Notes: generated by a model from the sequence alone, not told the origin. Shown: positions 42,790-55,256, counted from the stretch's first letter. The stretch: 64,000 nt of DNA from Rhodospira trueperi (GCF_900101965.1 NZ_FNAP01000007.1:1-64000), one strand, 5' to 3'. Numbers and translations: made by a program.

Positions 42790-45417
42790 CTACAGCGCCG
42801 CCGCCACCTCTTCCAGCTCGAAGCACTCGATGAAGTCGCCGACCTGGATGTCGTTGTAGGTCTCGAACGACATGCCGCACTCGTAGCCCTCGCGCACCTC
42901 GCGGACATCATCCTTGAAGCGCTTGAGCTGGCCCAGGTTGCCCTCGTGGATGACGACGTCGTCGCGCAGCAGGCGCACCTTCGCCCCGCGCTTGACCATG
43001 CCTTCCGTAATCATGCAGCCGGCCACCTTGCCGACCTTGGTGATGTTGAAGACATCGCGGATTTCGGCGTAGCCCAGCAGGTTTTCCTTGTAGGTCGGCT
43101 CCAGCATACCGGTCAGCAGCGCCCTGACGTCGTCGGCGACGTTGTAGATGATGCTGTAGTACCGGATCTCGATTCCATCGCGCCGGGCCATCTCGCGGGC
43201 CTGCGGGTTGGCGCGCACGTTGAAGCCGATCACCAGCGCGTCCGACGCCTTGGCCAGCGTGATGTCGCTTTCGTTGATGCCGCCGACCGCCGAGTGCAGG
43301 ACGTTCGGCTTGACCGCGTCGGTGCCCATCTTCTCCAGGGTGCCGATGAGCGCCTCGACCGAGCCCTGCACGTCGCCCTTGATGACCACGGGCAGTTCCT
43401 TGGCCTCGCCGGTCTGGATGCGCTCGAACATCTGCTCCATGGAGCCGCGCGCCGACTTGACGAACTGGCTCTCGCGGTCCTTGCGCTGGCGATAGCCGGA
43501 GACCTCGCGGGCCTTGGCCTCGTCCTCGACCACGATGAAATCGTCGCCGGCCTCGGGCGTGCCGTTGAAGCCCAGCACCTCCACCGGAACGGCGGGGCCG
43601 GCCTCCTCCAGGCGTTCGTCGCGCTCGTTGACCAGGGCGCGCACGCGGCCCCACTCCTTGCCGCAGACGAAGGTGTCGCCGATCCGCAGGGTGCCGCGCT
43701 GCACCAGCACGGTGGCGACCGAGCCCCGGCCGCGCTCCATCTTGGCCTCGACCACCGCGCCCTCGGCCACCCGGTTGGGATTGGCCTTCAGGTCGAGCAT
43801 CTCGGCCTGGAGCAGGATGGCTTCCTCCAACTTTTCCAGGTTCATCCGCTTCTTGGCGGAGACCTCGACGGTCTGGACGTCACCGCCCATATCCTCGACC
43901 ACCACGTCGTGCTGCAGCAGTTCGGTGCGCACGCGGTTGGCGTCGGCCTCGGGCAGGTCGATCTTGTTGATGGCCACGACGATCGGCACCTTGGCGGCCT
44001 GGGCGTGGCGGATGGCCTCGATGGTCTGCGGCATGATGCCGTCGTTGGCGGCCACCACCAGCACGACGATGTCCGTGACCTCCGCGCCGCGCGCCCGCAT
44101 GGCGGTAAACGCGGCGTGGCCCGGCGTGTCGATGAAGGTGATGCGCTGGCCGCTTTCCAGCTTCACCTGATAGGCGCCGATGTGCTGGGTGATGCCGCCG
44201 GCCTCGCCGGAGACCACGTCGGCCTCGCGCATGGCGTCGAGCAGCGAGGTCTTGCCGTGGTCGACGTGGCCCATCACGGTCACCACCGGCGGGCGGGTGA
44301 ACATGTCGGACTCGGTGTCGGGGCCGGTGACCAGACCGATCTCGACATCCGCGTCGGAGACTCGCTTGGCCTTGTGGCCGAAGTCCTCGACCACGAGTTC
44401 GGCGGTGTCGGCGTCGATCACCTGGTTGATGGTGGCCATGACGCCGAGCTTCATCAGCGACTTGATGACGTTGGCGCCGCGTTCGGCCATGCGGTTGGCC
44501 AGTTCCTGGACGGTGATGGTCTCGGGAACGGTGACCTCGCGGACCACGCGCTCCTGTGGGCCGCCCGACTGCTGCTTGCGGCGCTCCTTCTGCTGGGCGC
44601 GGCGCATGGCGGCCATGGAGCGGCCGCGCTCGGAGCGATCATCGCCGTCCAGAGCCGCCGAAATGGTCAGCTTGCCGCGCCGCTTGGGCTCGGAGCGCTT
44701 GGTCGAGGCGGGCTTGGGCGCCGCCTTGGCCGGGGTCGCGGCGGCGGGGCCACGGCGCGGCGCCGGGGAATCCTCGTCGTCGGCGGCGGTGCGGCGTGGC
44801 GGCTTGCCGGGACTCCTGGGGGCGGATGCACGGTTGCCCGCGTCGGCCCCGTCCGGTGTTGTCGGGGCGACCGCTGCCTTCGGTTCGGCCGCGTCCGCGC
44901 CGCTCGCGGGGGCCTCGGCCTGGCCGGCTTCCGGTGTCGCCTCGGACGCCGACGCGTCCTCTCCGGCCTGCCGTTCTTCCTCGGCCTTGCGGCGGGCTTC
45001 CGCTTCCTCGGCCTTGCGCTGGGCTTCTTCCTCTTCCGCGCGGCGCCGGGCTTCCTCTTCCTCGACCTTGCGGCGGGCCTCTTCCTCGGCCTTGCGGCGG
45101 GCCTCTTCCTCGGCGCGCTGCTGGGCATTCTGAAGGGCGCGCAGCCGGTGCGCCTTCTCTTCGTTGGTCAGGTCACCCGGCGCGCCGTTCGCAGCCTCGC
45201 GCGGGCGCGTGTCGGCCGCGCCGCCCCGTCCGCGCCGGGCGGCCTCGGCCTCGGCGGCCTGGACGTTGCGCTTCTTGCGCACCTCGACCTGCACCACCTT
45301 GGAGCGCCCATGCGAAAAGTTCTGACGGACCTGACCGCTCTCCAGCGGGCGCTTCAGTTCCAGCTTGCCGCGCGAGGAAAGAGACAGGGGCGCCTTGCGT
45401 TCTTTTTCGTCCGCCAT
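42790..45417 (-). CDS. infB: translation initiation factor IF-2
   Basis: An 875-residue GTPase that places initiator tRNA on the ribosome. The long N-terminal part is charged, with Glu/Ala/Arg repeats ([20 protein letters not shown]). The GTPase has [12 protein letters not shown] (near 385), DTPGHAAF and NKID; C-terminal beta-barrel domains follow. ATG 45417 ([20 protein letters not shown]) is preferred over the longer frame. It is the last gene of rimP-nusA-ylxR-infB on this strand; rbfA, which usually follows, is about 8 kb away on the other strand. Confidence 0.97.
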   Translation of the reverse strand: MADEKERKAPLSLSSRGKLELKRPLESGQVRQNFSHGRSKVVQVEVRKKRNVQAAEAEAARRGRGGAADTRPREAANGAPGDLTNEEKAHRLRALQNAQQRAEEEARRKAEEEARRKVEEEEARRRAEEEEAQRKAEEAEARRKAEEERQAGEDASASEATPEAGQAEAPASGADAAEPKAAVAPTTPDGADAGNRASAPRSPGKPPRRTAADDEDSPAPRRGPAAATPAKAAPKPASTKRSEPKRRGKLTISAALDGDDRSERGRSMAAMRRAQQKERRKQQSGGPQERVVREVTVPETITVQELANRMAERGANVIKSLMKLGVMATINQVIDADTAELVVEDFGHKAKRVSDADVEIGLVTGPDTESDMFTRPPVVTVMGHVDHGKTSLLDAMREADVVSGEAGGITQHIGAYQVKLESGQRITFIDTPGHAAFTAMRARGAEVTDIVVLVVAANDGIMPQTIEAIRHAQAAKVPIVVAINKIDLPEADANRVRTELLQHDVVVEDMGGDVQTVEVSAKKRMNLEKLEEAILLQAEMLDLKANPNRVAEGAVVEAKMERGRGSVATVLVQRGTLRIGDTFVCGKEWGRVRALVNERDERLEEAGPAVPVEVLGFNGTPEAGDDFIVVEDEAKAREVSGYRQRKDRESQFVKSARGSMEQMFERIQTGEAKELPVVIKGDVQGSVEALIGTLEKMGTDAVKPNVLHSAVGGINESDITLAKASDALVIGFNVRANPQAREMARRDGIEIRYYSIIYNVADDVRALLTGMLEPTYKENLLGYAEIRDVFNITKVGKVAGCMITEGMVKRGAKVRLLRDDVVIHEGNLGQLKRFKDDVREVREGYECGMSFETYNDIQVGDFIECFELEEVAAAL

Positions 45418-45484
45418 TCGACTCAGCTTCGCTCCATACCCAACCACAGGTTCGGGACCGGACGTCCCGAGTTTCCGTCATGCC

Positions 45485-46285
45485 CTACACGGATCCGTCG
45501 GTAGTGACCCTAGGGTCGCCCCGATCCCCCGATCCGCCGTTGTTGCGGCGGGCCCCACGAGAGCCCGCCAGTTCATCCGCCACCGAGAGGATGACGGGAC
45601 CGGGCCGAAACCCGGCCAGATGACCGCAACGCTCCACGAAGGTTTCCGCCAGCCGTCCCCCGTCAAGTGTGGCGTGAACGACCCGGTCGCGGCCCAGGGG
45701 ACGCCCCAGTTCCTCGGCATCGAAGCCGACCACGACCGGCGGAGCACTCTGTCCGGCGCACCCGGACGCGGCGCCCTCGCCGCTCTCCAGAATCGCCACC
45801 GCCAGCGCCGCCACCTTTTCCCGGCCGTCCGGTGCTCCGTCGCGCGCCGAAAGAAGAACCGCCGGCATTCTTGCCCGTGAGGCCCCCGCCTCACGCAACC
45901 GTGTCCGCACCTTCTCGAACCCGGCGACCACCTGCCCGGCGCGGCGGGCCAGCCCCAGCGTGTCGAGACAGCGCCGCGTCAGCAGAGCCTCCACCCGATC
46001 CGCCAGATCGGCGGGCACCGTGACCGCGCGCCGCGCCGCCCTTGCGAATAGACGCTTTTGCGCCGCCATCTCTACCACATCGCGGCTCGGGCTCAACCAC
46101 AAACCACGTCCCGGAAGGCGTCGGTCCACATCGGGGACCACCTGTCCATCCGGATCCAGAACGAATCGGAGCAGATCGCTCTTGGGCCGGCAGTCACGGG
46201 TAACGATGCAACGCCGTGTCCCGGGCGGCATGTCGTCCTCCCCGGTTTCGTCATCCGCCGCGCCCTGGCGACCATCCGGCGCCAT
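45485..46285 (-). CDS. ylxR: YlxR (DUF448) RNA-binding protein fused to an L7Ae-like domain
   Basis: A 266-residue protein. Residues about 18-90 are the YlxR domain (RRCIVTRDCRPKSDLLRFVL and GRGLWLSPSR); residues about 100-230 are an L7Ae/L30e-like domain (LLTRRCLDTLGLARRAGQVV, AVLLSARDGAPDGREK, then GRPLGRDRVVHATLDG). This fused form is common in Alphaproteobacteria between nusA and infB. GAGGT precedes ATG 46285. The C-terminus is low-complexity. Confidence 0.9.
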   Translation of the reverse strand: MAPDGRQGAADDETGEDDMPPGTRRCIVTRDCRPKSDLLRFVLDPDGQVVPDVDRRLPGRGLWLSPSRDVVEMAAQKRLFARAARRAVTVPADLADRVEALLTRRCLDTLGLARRAGQVVAGFEKVRTRLREAGASRARMPAVLLSARDGAPDGREKVAALAVAILESGEGAASGCAGQSAPPVVVGFDAEELGRPLGRDRVVHATLDGGRLAETFVERCGHLAGFRPGPVILSVADELAGSRGARRNNGGSGDRGDPRVTTDGSV

Positions 46286-46296
46286 CAGTCGAGACC

Positions 46297-47916
46297 TCAG
46301 GCATCCGATCCGGAGGCATCGGACCTGTCTTCGGCGTCGTCCGGCTCGGTCGCCGGGGCATCGCCGGCCCCGTCGCCATCGCCATCGGCGGCGGAGGCTT
46401 CGTCCTCGTCCTCGAACCAGTGCGCGCGCGAGGCCATGATGATGGTGTTCGCCGTCTCCTCGTCCATGTTGCCCTCGCCGACGATCTCGCGCAGTTCGTC
46501 ACTGGCCAGATCGGCCAGATCGTCCAGCGTCTTGACGCCGGCTTCGCCCAGTGCGACCAGCATGACCGACGACAGGCCGTGAACGTACGTCATGTCGTCG
46601 TCCACCCCGAGTTCACGGCGCCGATCATCGGCGGCGCGATCCCGTTCTTCCAGGAAGCCCTGAGCGCGGTCCTTCAATTCGGTGGCGATATCCTCGTCAA
46701 AGCCCTCAATCGACGCCAATTCCGGTTCGTCGACAAAGGCCACTTCCTCGACCGAGCTGAAGCCCTCGGTGACCAGCAGGTGAGCAATGACGTCGTCCAC
46801 ATCGAGGGCGTCGATGAAGGCCTGGGAGCGGGTGCGGAACTCCTCCTGTCGGCGCTCCGACTCCTCGGCCTCGGTCAGGATGTCGATGTCCCAACCCGAA
46901 AGCTGCGAGGCGAGGCGCACGTTCTGCCCGCGCCGTCCGATGGCCAGTGAAAGCTGTTCGTCGGGGACCACCACCTCGATTCGGCTGGAATCCTCATCCA
47001 CCACCACCTTGGCGACCTCGGCCGGGGCCAGCGCGTTGACGATGAAGCTGGCCTGATCCTCGGTCCACTGGATGATGTCGATCTTCTCGCCCTGGAGTTC
47101 CGCGACAACCGCCTGAACACGCGAACCGCGCATGCCGACGCAGGCCCCCACCGGATCGATGCCCGAGTCGTTGGACAACACCGCGATCTTGGCGCGCGAG
47201 CCGGGATCGCGGGCCACGGCCTTGATCTCGATGATGCCGTCGTAGATCTCCGGCACCTCCTGGGCGAACAGCTTGGCCATGAATTCCGGGCGCGTGCGCG
47301 ACAGGAAAATCTGGGGCCCGCGCGGTTCCTGGCGCACGTCGTGAATGTAGGCCCGCACCCGGTCGCCGGTCTTGAAGTGCTCGCGGGGGATCAGTTCGTC
47401 GCGGCGCAGCAGGGCTTCGGCGCGGCCCAGATCGACCACGACGTTGCCGAATTCCACCCGCTTGACGAGGCCGTTGACGACCTCGCTGATGCGGTCCTTG
47501 TACTCCTCGTACTGGCGCTCGCGCTCGGCGTCGCGCACCCGCTGGACGATCACCTGCTTGGCGGTCTGGGCGGCGATGCGGCCGAAGTCGATGGGCGGCA
47601 GCGGGTCGATGATGACGTCGCCGACCTCGGCGTCCGGCTTCTTGCGGCGCGCCCGTTCCACGGTGATTTCCGTGGCCTCGTCCTCGATCTCCTCGACGAC
47701 GTGAATGTGACGCTCCAGCTTGATCTCCCCGCTGCGACGGTCGATCAGCGCGCGGATGTCGTGTTCATGGCCATACTTGGAGCGTCCGGCCTTCTGGATG
47801 GCCTGCTCCATGGCGATGAACACCTCCTCACGGTCGATGCCCTTGTCGCGCGAGACCGTATCGGCCACCTGCACCAGTTCCGGCCGGGTCATGCCGGCCA
47901 CGCGATCCATGTCCAT
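46297..47916 (-). CDS. nusA: transcription termination/antitermination factor NusA
   Basis: A 539-residue protein. The N-terminal RNA-polymerase-binding domain starts [21 protein letters not shown]1 ([20 protein letters not shown] onward), KH1 and KH2 ([40 protein letters not shown]) follow; two C-terminal acidic repeats end in an Asp/Ala-rich tail. ATG 47916 lies five bases after the rimP stop, which fixes the start. It is part of rimP-nusA-ylxR-infB. Confidence 0.97.
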   Translation of the reverse strand: MDMDRVAGMTRPELVQVADTVSRDKGIDREEVFIAMEQAIQKAGRSKYGHEHDIRALIDRRSGEIKLERHIHVVEEIEDEATEITVERARRKKPDAEVGDVIIDPLPPIDFGRIAAQTAKQVIVQRVRDAERERQYEEYKDRISEVVNGLVKRVEFGNVVVDLGRAEALLRRDELIPREHFKTGDRVRAYIHDVRQEPRGPQIFLSRTRPEFMAKLFAQEVPEIYDGIIEIKAVARDPGSRAKIAVLSNDSGIDPVGACVGMRGSRVQAVVAELQGEKIDIIQWTEDQASFIVNALAPAEVAKVVVDEDSSRIEVVVPDEQLSLAIGRRGQNVRLASQLSGWDIDILTEAEESERRQEEFRTRSQAFIDALDVDDVIAHLLVTEGFSSVEEVAFVDEPELASIEGFDEDIATELKDRAQGFLEERDRAADDRRRELGVDDDMTYVHGLSSVMLVALGEAGVKTLDDLADLASDELREIVGEGNMDEETANTIIMASRAHWFEDEDEASAADGDGDGAGDAPATEPDDAEDRSDASGSDA

Positions 47917-47921
47917 CTGCC

Positions 47922-48473
47922 TCAGTCCTGACTGTCCTTGCCCTTGCGGGCCGCCTTGTCCGCCTTCATGACATGGCGGATCAACTCGTCCGTCATCACC
48001 AACTTGGCCCGGGTCAGCGCGCCCAGCGGCACGCGCCACTCGTCGCTTTCGTCCGGCCCCGGCTCGGCGACGGCGACGATGACCTCGTCGTCGTCGGTGA
48101 TGCCCTTCAGCCGGCCCTTGACGCGGCGCCGGCCGTCGATGGCCACCTCCGCCTCCAGGCGCGCCTCCAGCCCGGCGTAGCGCTCGAAGTCGGAGCGCCG
48201 GGTCAGCGGCCGGTCGATCCCGGGTGAACTGACCTCCAGGTCGTAAGCGCCGTGGATCGGATCATCCACGTCCAGCACCGCCGACAGCGCGCGGCTCAGC
48301 GCCTCGCAGTCCTCCACCGTGATCGGCGCGCCGTCGGCGCGGTCGGCCATGACCTGGAGGATCTTGCGCTGCTTGCCCATCACCAGGATGCGCACCAGTT
48401 CGAAGCCCATGTCCTCCAGCGTCGGGGTCACGAGCGCCACCAGCGGCCCCTGTTCGCCCATCAGCCTGGTCAC
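47922..48473 (-). CDS. rimP: ribosome maturation factor RimP
   Basis: A 183-residue protein for 30S assembly. The N-terminal domain has LEDMGFELVRILVMGKQRKI, the middle SSPGIDRPLTRRSDFERYAG is the family's most conserved segment, and a C-terminal SH3-like barrel ends in a Lys-rich tail. GTG 48473 (AGGA seven bases upstream) is preferred; ATG 48461 is an alternative. It heads the nusA-infB operon, with a terminator-like hairpin 35 bases before the start. Confidence 0.92.
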   Translation of the reverse strand: MTRLMGEQGPLVALVTPTLEDMGFELVRILVMGKQRKILQVMADRADGAPITVEDCEALSRALSAVLDVDDPIHGAYDLEVSSPGIDRPLTRRSDFERYAGLEARLEAEVAIDGRRRVKGRLKGITDDDEVIVAVAEPGPDESDEWRVPLGALTRAKLVMTDELIRHVMKADKAARKGKDSQD

Positions 48474-48507
48474 GATCCGATCCGTTCCTTCGCCAGCGTT
48501 CGGCAAC

Positions 48508-48534
48508 AAAAAAAGGGGGGCCGCAGCCCACCCC
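48508..48534 (-). terminator. terminator-like hairpin upstream of rimP
   Basis: On the minus strand GGGG-T-GGGC, loop TGCG, GCCC-CCC is followed by seven T. It lies between the small coiled-coil gene and the rimP start codon, so it either ends transcription of the former or acts as an attenuator in the rimP-nusA leader. Confidence 0.65.
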
Positions 48535-48730
48535 AGCGTTATCTTCACTGGATCGTTCCTGATCCAGCCCTGCCATGAGGATTGATTGCGCGTTTGATAA
48601 CAGGTTCCGCCACCGCTGGCAAGGTCGAGCGTCACGAAAGGGTCATGGGGCGGGGGCGGCGGCGGGGCGTTCGCGGCGGTGCATGTCCCGCCCGTCCGGA
48701 CCCGCCGTTATTGTGGGGGCGGACGGAGGC

Positions 48731-48976
48731 TCACGCGTCGGTCAGGTCGAGACGGCGGTCGATGCGGTCCACTTCCTTGCCGAGGCGGTCAACTTCCGCC
48801 CGAAGCTGAGCCACGTATTCAGCGTCGCTGCCCTGATCCTGGCGCACGCGGGCAAGCCCCGCCTCGATCCGGGGGACACGCAGAATCGTCTCGTCCTGTT
48901 TCTGAATAACGGTATCCACCTTGGCATCAAGCCGCCGAAGATACGCGAGGACGATGTTCTCAGGCTCATCAGACAT
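48731..48976 (-). CDS. small conserved coiled-coil protein
   Basis: An 81-residue protein beginning MSDEPENIVLAYLRRLDAKV. Heptad repeats run through nearly all of it (VIQKQDETILRVPRIEAGLA, LRAEVDRLGKEVDRIDRRLD). Similar small proteins occur widely in Alphaproteobacteria without known function. ATG 48976 is used because the family begins MSDEPE; a frame extended to 49000 exists. It is divergent from miaA. Confidence 0.75.
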   Translation of the reverse strand: MSDEPENIVLAYLRRLDAKVDTVIQKQDETILRVPRIEAGLARVRQDQGSDAEYVAQLRAEVDRLGKEVDRIDRRLDLTDA

Positions 48977-49080
48977 GATCGCGCCTCCCTGGCTGTCCAA
49001 ACCCGGATACAGCGCCCTGATCCGCGCATCCTAACATATGGGTCGTGCATGTTCTCGGACAAACCGCCATCCTCTCCCCC

Positions 49081-50040
49081 ATGAGCGAGTCCTTCTCCCC
49101 CCTCATCCTCCTCGCCGGGCCGACCGCCAGCGGCAAGTCGTCGCTGGCGCTGGCGCTGGCCGAGGCGCTGGACGGCACGGTCATCAACGCCGACAGCATG
49201 CAGGTATACCGCGACCTGCGCATCCTGACCGCGCGCCCGACGCCGGCGGAGGAGGGGAGGGCGCCGCACCGTCTGTATGGGGTGCTGGACGGCAACGACG
49301 TGTGTTCGGCGGCGCGGTGGGCGGACATGGCCGCCGAGGCGGCGCGCGAGGCGTGGGCCGCCGGCCGTCTGCCGATCCTGGTGGGCGGCACCGGATTCTA
49401 TATGCAGGCGCTGACCGAGGGCCTGGCCGCCGTCCCCGACATTCCACCGGACATCCGCGCCGCCGCCCGCGCGCGCCTCGACGAGATCGGCAACGCCGCC
49501 TTTCACGACGCCCTCGCGGCGCGCGATCCGGAGATGGCCGCCCGCCTCGATCCGGGCAACTCGCAGCGCCTCGCCCGGGCCTGGGAGGTTCTGGAGGCCA
49601 CTGGCCGCTCGCTGGCGTGGTGGCAGGATCAGCCGCCGGCCCCGCCGCCGCTGACCGCGCGCACCTTTTCCATTGTCTTGGACCCCGACCGCGACGCCCT
49701 GCGCACGGCCATCGACGCGCGGTTCGTGGCCATGGTGGAGGCCGGCGCGCGCGACGAAGTGCGCGCCCTGCTGGCCCGGACCCTACCGCCCGACCGTTCC
49801 GTCATGAAGGCGGTCGGCGTGCCGGACCTCGCGGCCCACCTGCGCGGCGAGATCGACCTCGCCACCGCCATCGCCCGCGCCCAGGCGGCCAGCCGCCAGT
49901 ACGCCAAGCGACAACGGACGTGGTTGCGTCACCGGATGCGGGCGGATCTCATGCTCCCCTCTCTGCAGATCGCGCAACAACCGGAAAGGCTGGCCGCCGA
50001 AACCAAAACATTCGTTCGCCGGTTCCTGTTGACCGGCTAG
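49081..50040 (+). CDS. miaA: tRNA dimethylallyltransferase MiaA
   Basis: A 319-residue enzyme that adds the dimethylallyl group to A37 of tRNAs reading UNN codons. P-loop GPTASGKSSLALALAEAL at residue 14 onward, INADSMQVYRDLRILTARPT for substrate binding, and PILVGGTGFYMQALTEGL for the isoprenyl pocket are all present. ATG 49081 gives the standard N-terminus; the longer frame adds 12 unlikely residues. The ilv genes follow on the same strand. Confidence 0.96.
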   Translation: MSESFSPLILLAGPTASGKSSLALALAEALDGTVINADSMQVYRDLRILTARPTPAEEGRAPHRLYGVLDGNDVCSAARWADMAAEAAREAWAAGRLPILVGGTGFYMQALTEGLAAVPDIPPDIRAAARARLDEIGNAAFHDALAARDPEMAARLDPGNSQRLARAWEVLEATGRSLAWWQDQPPAPPPLTARTFSIVLDPDRDALRTAIDARFVAMVEAGARDEVRALLARTLPPDRSVMKAVGVPDLAAHLRGEIDLATAIARAQAASRQYAKRQRTWLRHRMRADLMLPSLQIAQQPERLAAETKTFVRRFLLTG

Positions 50041-50145
50041 GCGGCTCGGACTAGGTTGTCGCTCCCCGCGCTGTCCCCCGGACGGCGCGGCGGTTTCGTT
50101 TCGTGGTCCGAACCCGTCGGGACCCCGTCAGCAAGGATGCGCACC

Positions 50146-51906
50146 ATGTCAGAGACGCAGCTCAACGGCGCCGAAATCATCCTCAAGGCCCTGGCCGATC
50201 AGGGTGTCGAGGTCGTCTTCGGATATCCGGGCGGCGCCGTCCTGCCGATCTATGATGCCCTGTTCAAGCAGAACCGCATTCGCCATGTGCTGGTCCGGCA
50301 CGAGCAGGGCGCGGTTCACATGGCGGAGGGCTATGCCCGGTCCACCGGCAAGGTGGGCTGCGTTCTGGTGACCTCCGGCCCGGGCGCCACCAACGCCGTG
50401 ACCGGCCTGACCGACGCGCTGATGGACTCGATCCCCATCGTCTGCCTGACCGGGCAGGTGCCGACCCACCTGATCGGCAACGACGCCTTTCAGGAGGCCG
50501 ACACCACCGGCATCACGCGCCAGTGCACCAAGCACAACTATCTGGTCAAGGACGCCGACAAGCTGGCCCGCACCATCCACGAGGCGTTTCTGGTTGCCGG
50601 CACCGGCCGGCCCGGCCCGGTGGTCATCGACCTGCCCAAGGACGTGCTGATGGGCAAGGCGTCCTATGTGCCGGCGGCGCGGGTCAAGCACCGTTCGTAT
50701 AAGCCGCAGGTCAAGGGCGACATCAAGCTGATCGAACAGGCGGTCGAGCTGATGGGCAAGGCCGAGCGGCCGATCTTCTACATCGGCGGCGGCGTGGTGA
50801 ACTCCGGCCCCGACGCGGCCAAGCTGCTGACCACCTTCGTGCGCTCGACCGGCTATCCCATCACCAGCACGCTGATGGGGCTGGGCGCCTATCCGGCCTC
50901 GGATCAGCAGTTCCTGGGCATGCTGGGTATGCACGGCACCTACGAGGCCAATCTGGCCATGCATGACTGCGATGTCATGATCTGCATCGGGGCCCGCTTC
51001 GACGACCGCGTGACCGGCCGCCTGGATGCCTTCGCGCCGGGCTCGAAGAAAATCCACGTCGATATCGATCCGTCCTCGCTCAACAAGAACGTGCCGGTGG
51101 ACATCGGCATCGTCGGCGACGTCGCGCATGTGGTCGAGGACATGATCCGGGTCTGGAAGGCCAAGCAGGTGCGCCCGTCTCAAAAGGCGCTGGCGACCTG
51201 GTGGGGCCGGATCGACCAGTGGAAGGCCCGCAACGGCCTCGCCTACAAGGCCACCGACTCCATCATCAAGCCGCAGTTCGCCATTCAGCGCCTGTACGAG
51301 GCCACCAAGGACCGCGACACCTACATCACGACCGAGGTCGGCCAGCACCAGATGTGGGCCGCGCAGTTCTACAAGTTCGAAGAGCCGAACCGTTGGATGA
51401 CCTCCGGCGGCCTGGGCACCATGGGCTACGGCTTCCCGTCGGCCCTGGGCGTGCAGGTGGCGCATCCGGACTCACTGGTGATCGACATCGCCGGCGAGGC
51501 CTCGTTCATGATGAACCTGCAGGAGATGGGCACCGCCGCGCAGTACCGTCTGCCGGTCAAGGTGTTCATCCTCAACAATCAGTACATGGGCATGGTGCGC
51601 CAGTGGCAGGAACTGCTGCACGGCAGCCGCTATTCCGAAAGCTACTGCGAGGCCTTGCCGGACTTCGTCGCCCTGGCCGAAAGCTTCGGCTGGGTCGGTC
51701 TGACGGTGGACAAGCCGGGCGATCTCGACGACGCCATCCGCACCATGATCGAAACCGACAAGCCGGTCCTGATGAACGTCCATGTCGACCCGTCGGAGAA
51801 CTGCTACCCCATGATCCCGTCGGGCGCGGCCCACAACGAGATGCTGATGAATTCCGAGGACACCGCCGGCACCGAGGTCTCCGACCAGGGCATGATGCTG
51901 GTCTGA
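50146..51906 (+). CDS. ilvB: acetolactate synthase large subunit
   Basis: A 586-residue TPP enzyme for the first common step of branched-chain amino acid synthesis. The N-terminal domain has VEVVFGYPGGAVLPIYDALF and the catalytic Glu in VLVRHEQGAVHMAEGYAR. The C-terminal TPP domain reads IDIAGEASFMMNLQEMGTAA and ILNNQYMGMVRQWQELLHGS; the usual GDG/GDA at the Mg-binding turn is GEA here. ATG 50146 follows AAGGA; ATG 50137 is possible. ilvN and ilvC follow, forming one operon. Confidence 0.96.
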   Translation: MSETQLNGAEIILKALADQGVEVVFGYPGGAVLPIYDALFKQNRIRHVLVRHEQGAVHMAEGYARSTGKVGCVLVTSGPGATNAVTGLTDALMDSIPIVCLTGQVPTHLIGNDAFQEADTTGITRQCTKHNYLVKDADKLARTIHEAFLVAGTGRPGPVVIDLPKDVLMGKASYVPAARVKHRSYKPQVKGDIKLIEQAVELMGKAERPIFYIGGGVVNSGPDAAKLLTTFVRSTGYPITSTLMGLGAYPASDQQFLGMLGMHGTYEANLAMHDCDVMICIGARFDDRVTGRLDAFAPGSKKIHVDIDPSSLNKNVPVDIGIVGDVAHVVEDMIRVWKAKQVRPSQKALATWWGRIDQWKARNGLAYKATDSIIKPQFAIQRLYEATKDRDTYITTEVGQHQMWAAQFYKFEEPNRWMTSGGLGTMGYGFPSALGVQVAHPDSLVIDIAGEASFMMNLQEMGTAAQYRLPVKVFILNNQYMGMVRQWQELLHGSRYSESYCEALPDFVALAESFGWVGLTVDKPGDLDDAIRTMIETDKPVLMNVHVDPSENCYPMIPSGAAHNEMLMNSEDTAGTEVSDQGMMLV

Positions 51907-51956
51907 GCCCGCAAGACCGAGACTTAACCGCCGAACCCAAGAGGACACATCGGGTC

Positions 51957-53562
<1,606 letters not shown>

Positions 53563-53733
53563 GGTCGCGGCGGGTCCCTTCGTCGTTTCCTTCGGCGGGC
53601 GGAGTCGGCCCCCGTCCGTTTCCCATTGGAAACGTGGCGGGGCCTCCGCCGGAAGGAGCGCCGTGCATGGCGGCTTGCGCCTTCGGCGCGAAGCCGCCCG
53701 ACGGTCTGCGTCCCGGAGTAAGAAGACAGGCGT

Positions 53734-53760
53734 CCGGGCGGGAGTGCGACTCCCGCCCGG
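53734..53760 (+). terminator. hairpin after ilvC
   Basis: CCGGGCGGGAGT (53734-53745), loop GCG, ACTCCCGCCCGG (53749-53760): a perfect 12-bp stem with a short T tract a few bases later. The stem core is nearly the same as that of the terminator after pnp. Confidence 0.7.
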
Positions 53761-53821
53761 CCCGGTTTGAAAGGGGCCCCCGGCCCGGATCACCTCACAC
53801 ACCCCAAGGAGTCCCGTCACC

Positions 53822-54307
53822 ATGAGACGCGACCCCGCCCGCGCCGCCGCCAAGCAGGCCGGCAAGCCGCAAAGCCAGCGTCAGCTTCGTGTCGGCGAGG
53901 AACTTCGCCACGCGCTCGCCTGGACCCTGGAGAAGGGCAACATCCGCGACCCCGTGTTGGCCGCCACGCCGGTCACCATCACCGAGGTGCGCGCCAGCCC
54001 CGACCTGCGCAACGCCACGGTCTTTTGCATGCCCCTGGGGGGCGGCGAGGCCGCCGAGGCCGAGGTTCTGGAGGCCCTGCGCCGGGTCAAGCCCTTCCTG
54101 CGCCACGAGGTGGCCAGCCGGGTCCGCCTGCGCCATGTGCCGGACCTGTCGTTCGCCACCGACACAAGCTTTGACACCGCCAACCGCATCGAGGCGCTGT
54201 TGCACAGCCCCGAGGTGGCGCGGGACGTGACCGGCGACGACGACGGGCGCGACGAAGACGAAAACATCGACAAAGACATCGACAAAGACGGGGGCCATGG
54301 GGCGTAG
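53822..54307 (+). CDS. rbfA: 30S ribosome-binding factor RbfA
   Basis: A 161-residue cold-response and 16S maturation factor with a KH-like fold: RVGEELRHALAWTLEKGNIR, then PVTITEVRASPDLRNATVFC and FLRHEVASRVRLRHVPDLSF. An acidic tail (DDDGRDEDENIDKDIDKD) extends beyond the family core, as is common in Alphaproteobacteria. Its end overlaps truB by 11 bp. AAGGAG lies before the ATG. Confidence 0.94.
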   Translation: MRRDPARAAAKQAGKPQSQRQLRVGEELRHALAWTLEKGNIRDPVLAATPVTITEVRASPDLRNATVFCMPLGGGEAAEAEVLEALRRVKPFLRHEVASRVRLRHVPDLSFATDTSFDTANRIEALLHSPEVARDVTGDDDGRDEDENIDKDIDKDGGHGA

Positions 54308-55256
54308 GCGCAAAGGTCTGCCGATCAACGGCTGGCTCGTCATTGACAAGCCCCTGGGCATGACCTCGACGGCCGTGGTCTCCGCCGTGCGCCGGATCAG
54401 CGGCGCCGCCAAAGTCGGCCACGGCGGTACGCTCGACCCGCTGGCCACGGGGATTCTTCCGGTGGCGCTGGGCGAAGCCACCAAGACCGTCAGCCATGTG
54501 ATGGATGGCCGCAAGCTGTATCGGATGGGGTTGCGCTGGGGCGAGCAACGCGACACCGACGATGCCGAGGGGCAGGTGATCGCCACCAGCGCCGCGCGCC
54601 CGACGCGGGAGCAGGTGGTGGCGGCCCTGCCTGCCTTCACCGGCTTTGTCGAGCAGGTCCCGCCGCGGTTTTCGGCGGTCAAGGTGGCGGGGCGGCGGGC
54701 CTACGATCTGGCACGGGCCGATCAGGCGGTGGATCTGTCCCCGCGCACGGTGCGCATCGACTCCATCGATATCCTGACGTCCGAGGACGATGCCCAGGCC
54801 GATCCGGATCGCCTCGACCTGTTGATCACCGCGGGCAAGGGCACCTATATGCGGGCGCTGGCTCGCGATCTGGCCCTGTCGCTCGGCACCGTGGCCTTCA
54901 TGGACAGCCTGCGGCGGTTGTCGTGCGGGCCGTTCGACGAATCGCGCGCGATTTCCCTGGATTCTCTGGAAACGCTGGGGCATAGTCTCGCGCACTCCGA
55001 GGTTCTGCTTTCCGTCGAGACCGCGCTGGACGACATCCCGGCCCTGGCCCTGACGGAACAGGACGCCCGCCGCCTCTCCCTGGGGCAGCCGCTGGCTCTG
55101 TCGGCGGTGCTGAGCAGGGAAACGCCGGCGTGGTGGACGGCGGAGGCCGCCTCGTCTCCCGATACGGTCCTTCAGGCCCGGTCGGGCGGTCGGTTGGTGG
55201 CCATGGTCCGGATCGATGGCGGCGAGATCCGCCCGGTTCGTGTCATGAACCTGTAG
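54297..55256 (+). CDS. truB: tRNA pseudouridine-55 synthase TruB
   Basis: A 319-residue enzyme that makes pseudouridine 55 in the tRNA T-loop. It starts [20 protein letters not shown]; the catalytic Asp lies in [20 protein letters not shown] (near 45), and [18 protein letters not shown] forms motif III. A C-terminal PUA-like extension follows. It overlaps rbfA and is followed by rpsO, the conserved order. Confidence 0.96.
   Translation: MGRRRKGLPINGWLVIDKPLGMTSTAVVSAVRRISGAAKVGHGGTLDPLATGILPVALGEATKTVSHVMDGRKLYRMGLRWGEQRDTDDAEGQVIATSAARPTREQVVAALPAFTGFVEQVPPRFSAVKVAGRRAYDLARADQAVDLSPRTVRIDSIDILTSEDDAQADPDRLDLLITAGKGTYMRALARDLALSLGTVAFMDSLRRLSCGPFDESRAISLDSLETLGHSLAHSEVLLSVETALDDIPALALTEQDARRLSLGQPLALSAVLSRETPAWWTAEAASSPDTVLQARSGGRLVAMVRIDGGEIRPVRVMNL

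Noticed and set aside
42745-45504. 919-codon plus-strand frame opposite infB
   Set aside because: Antisense shadow of IF-2 with no recognisable domain.
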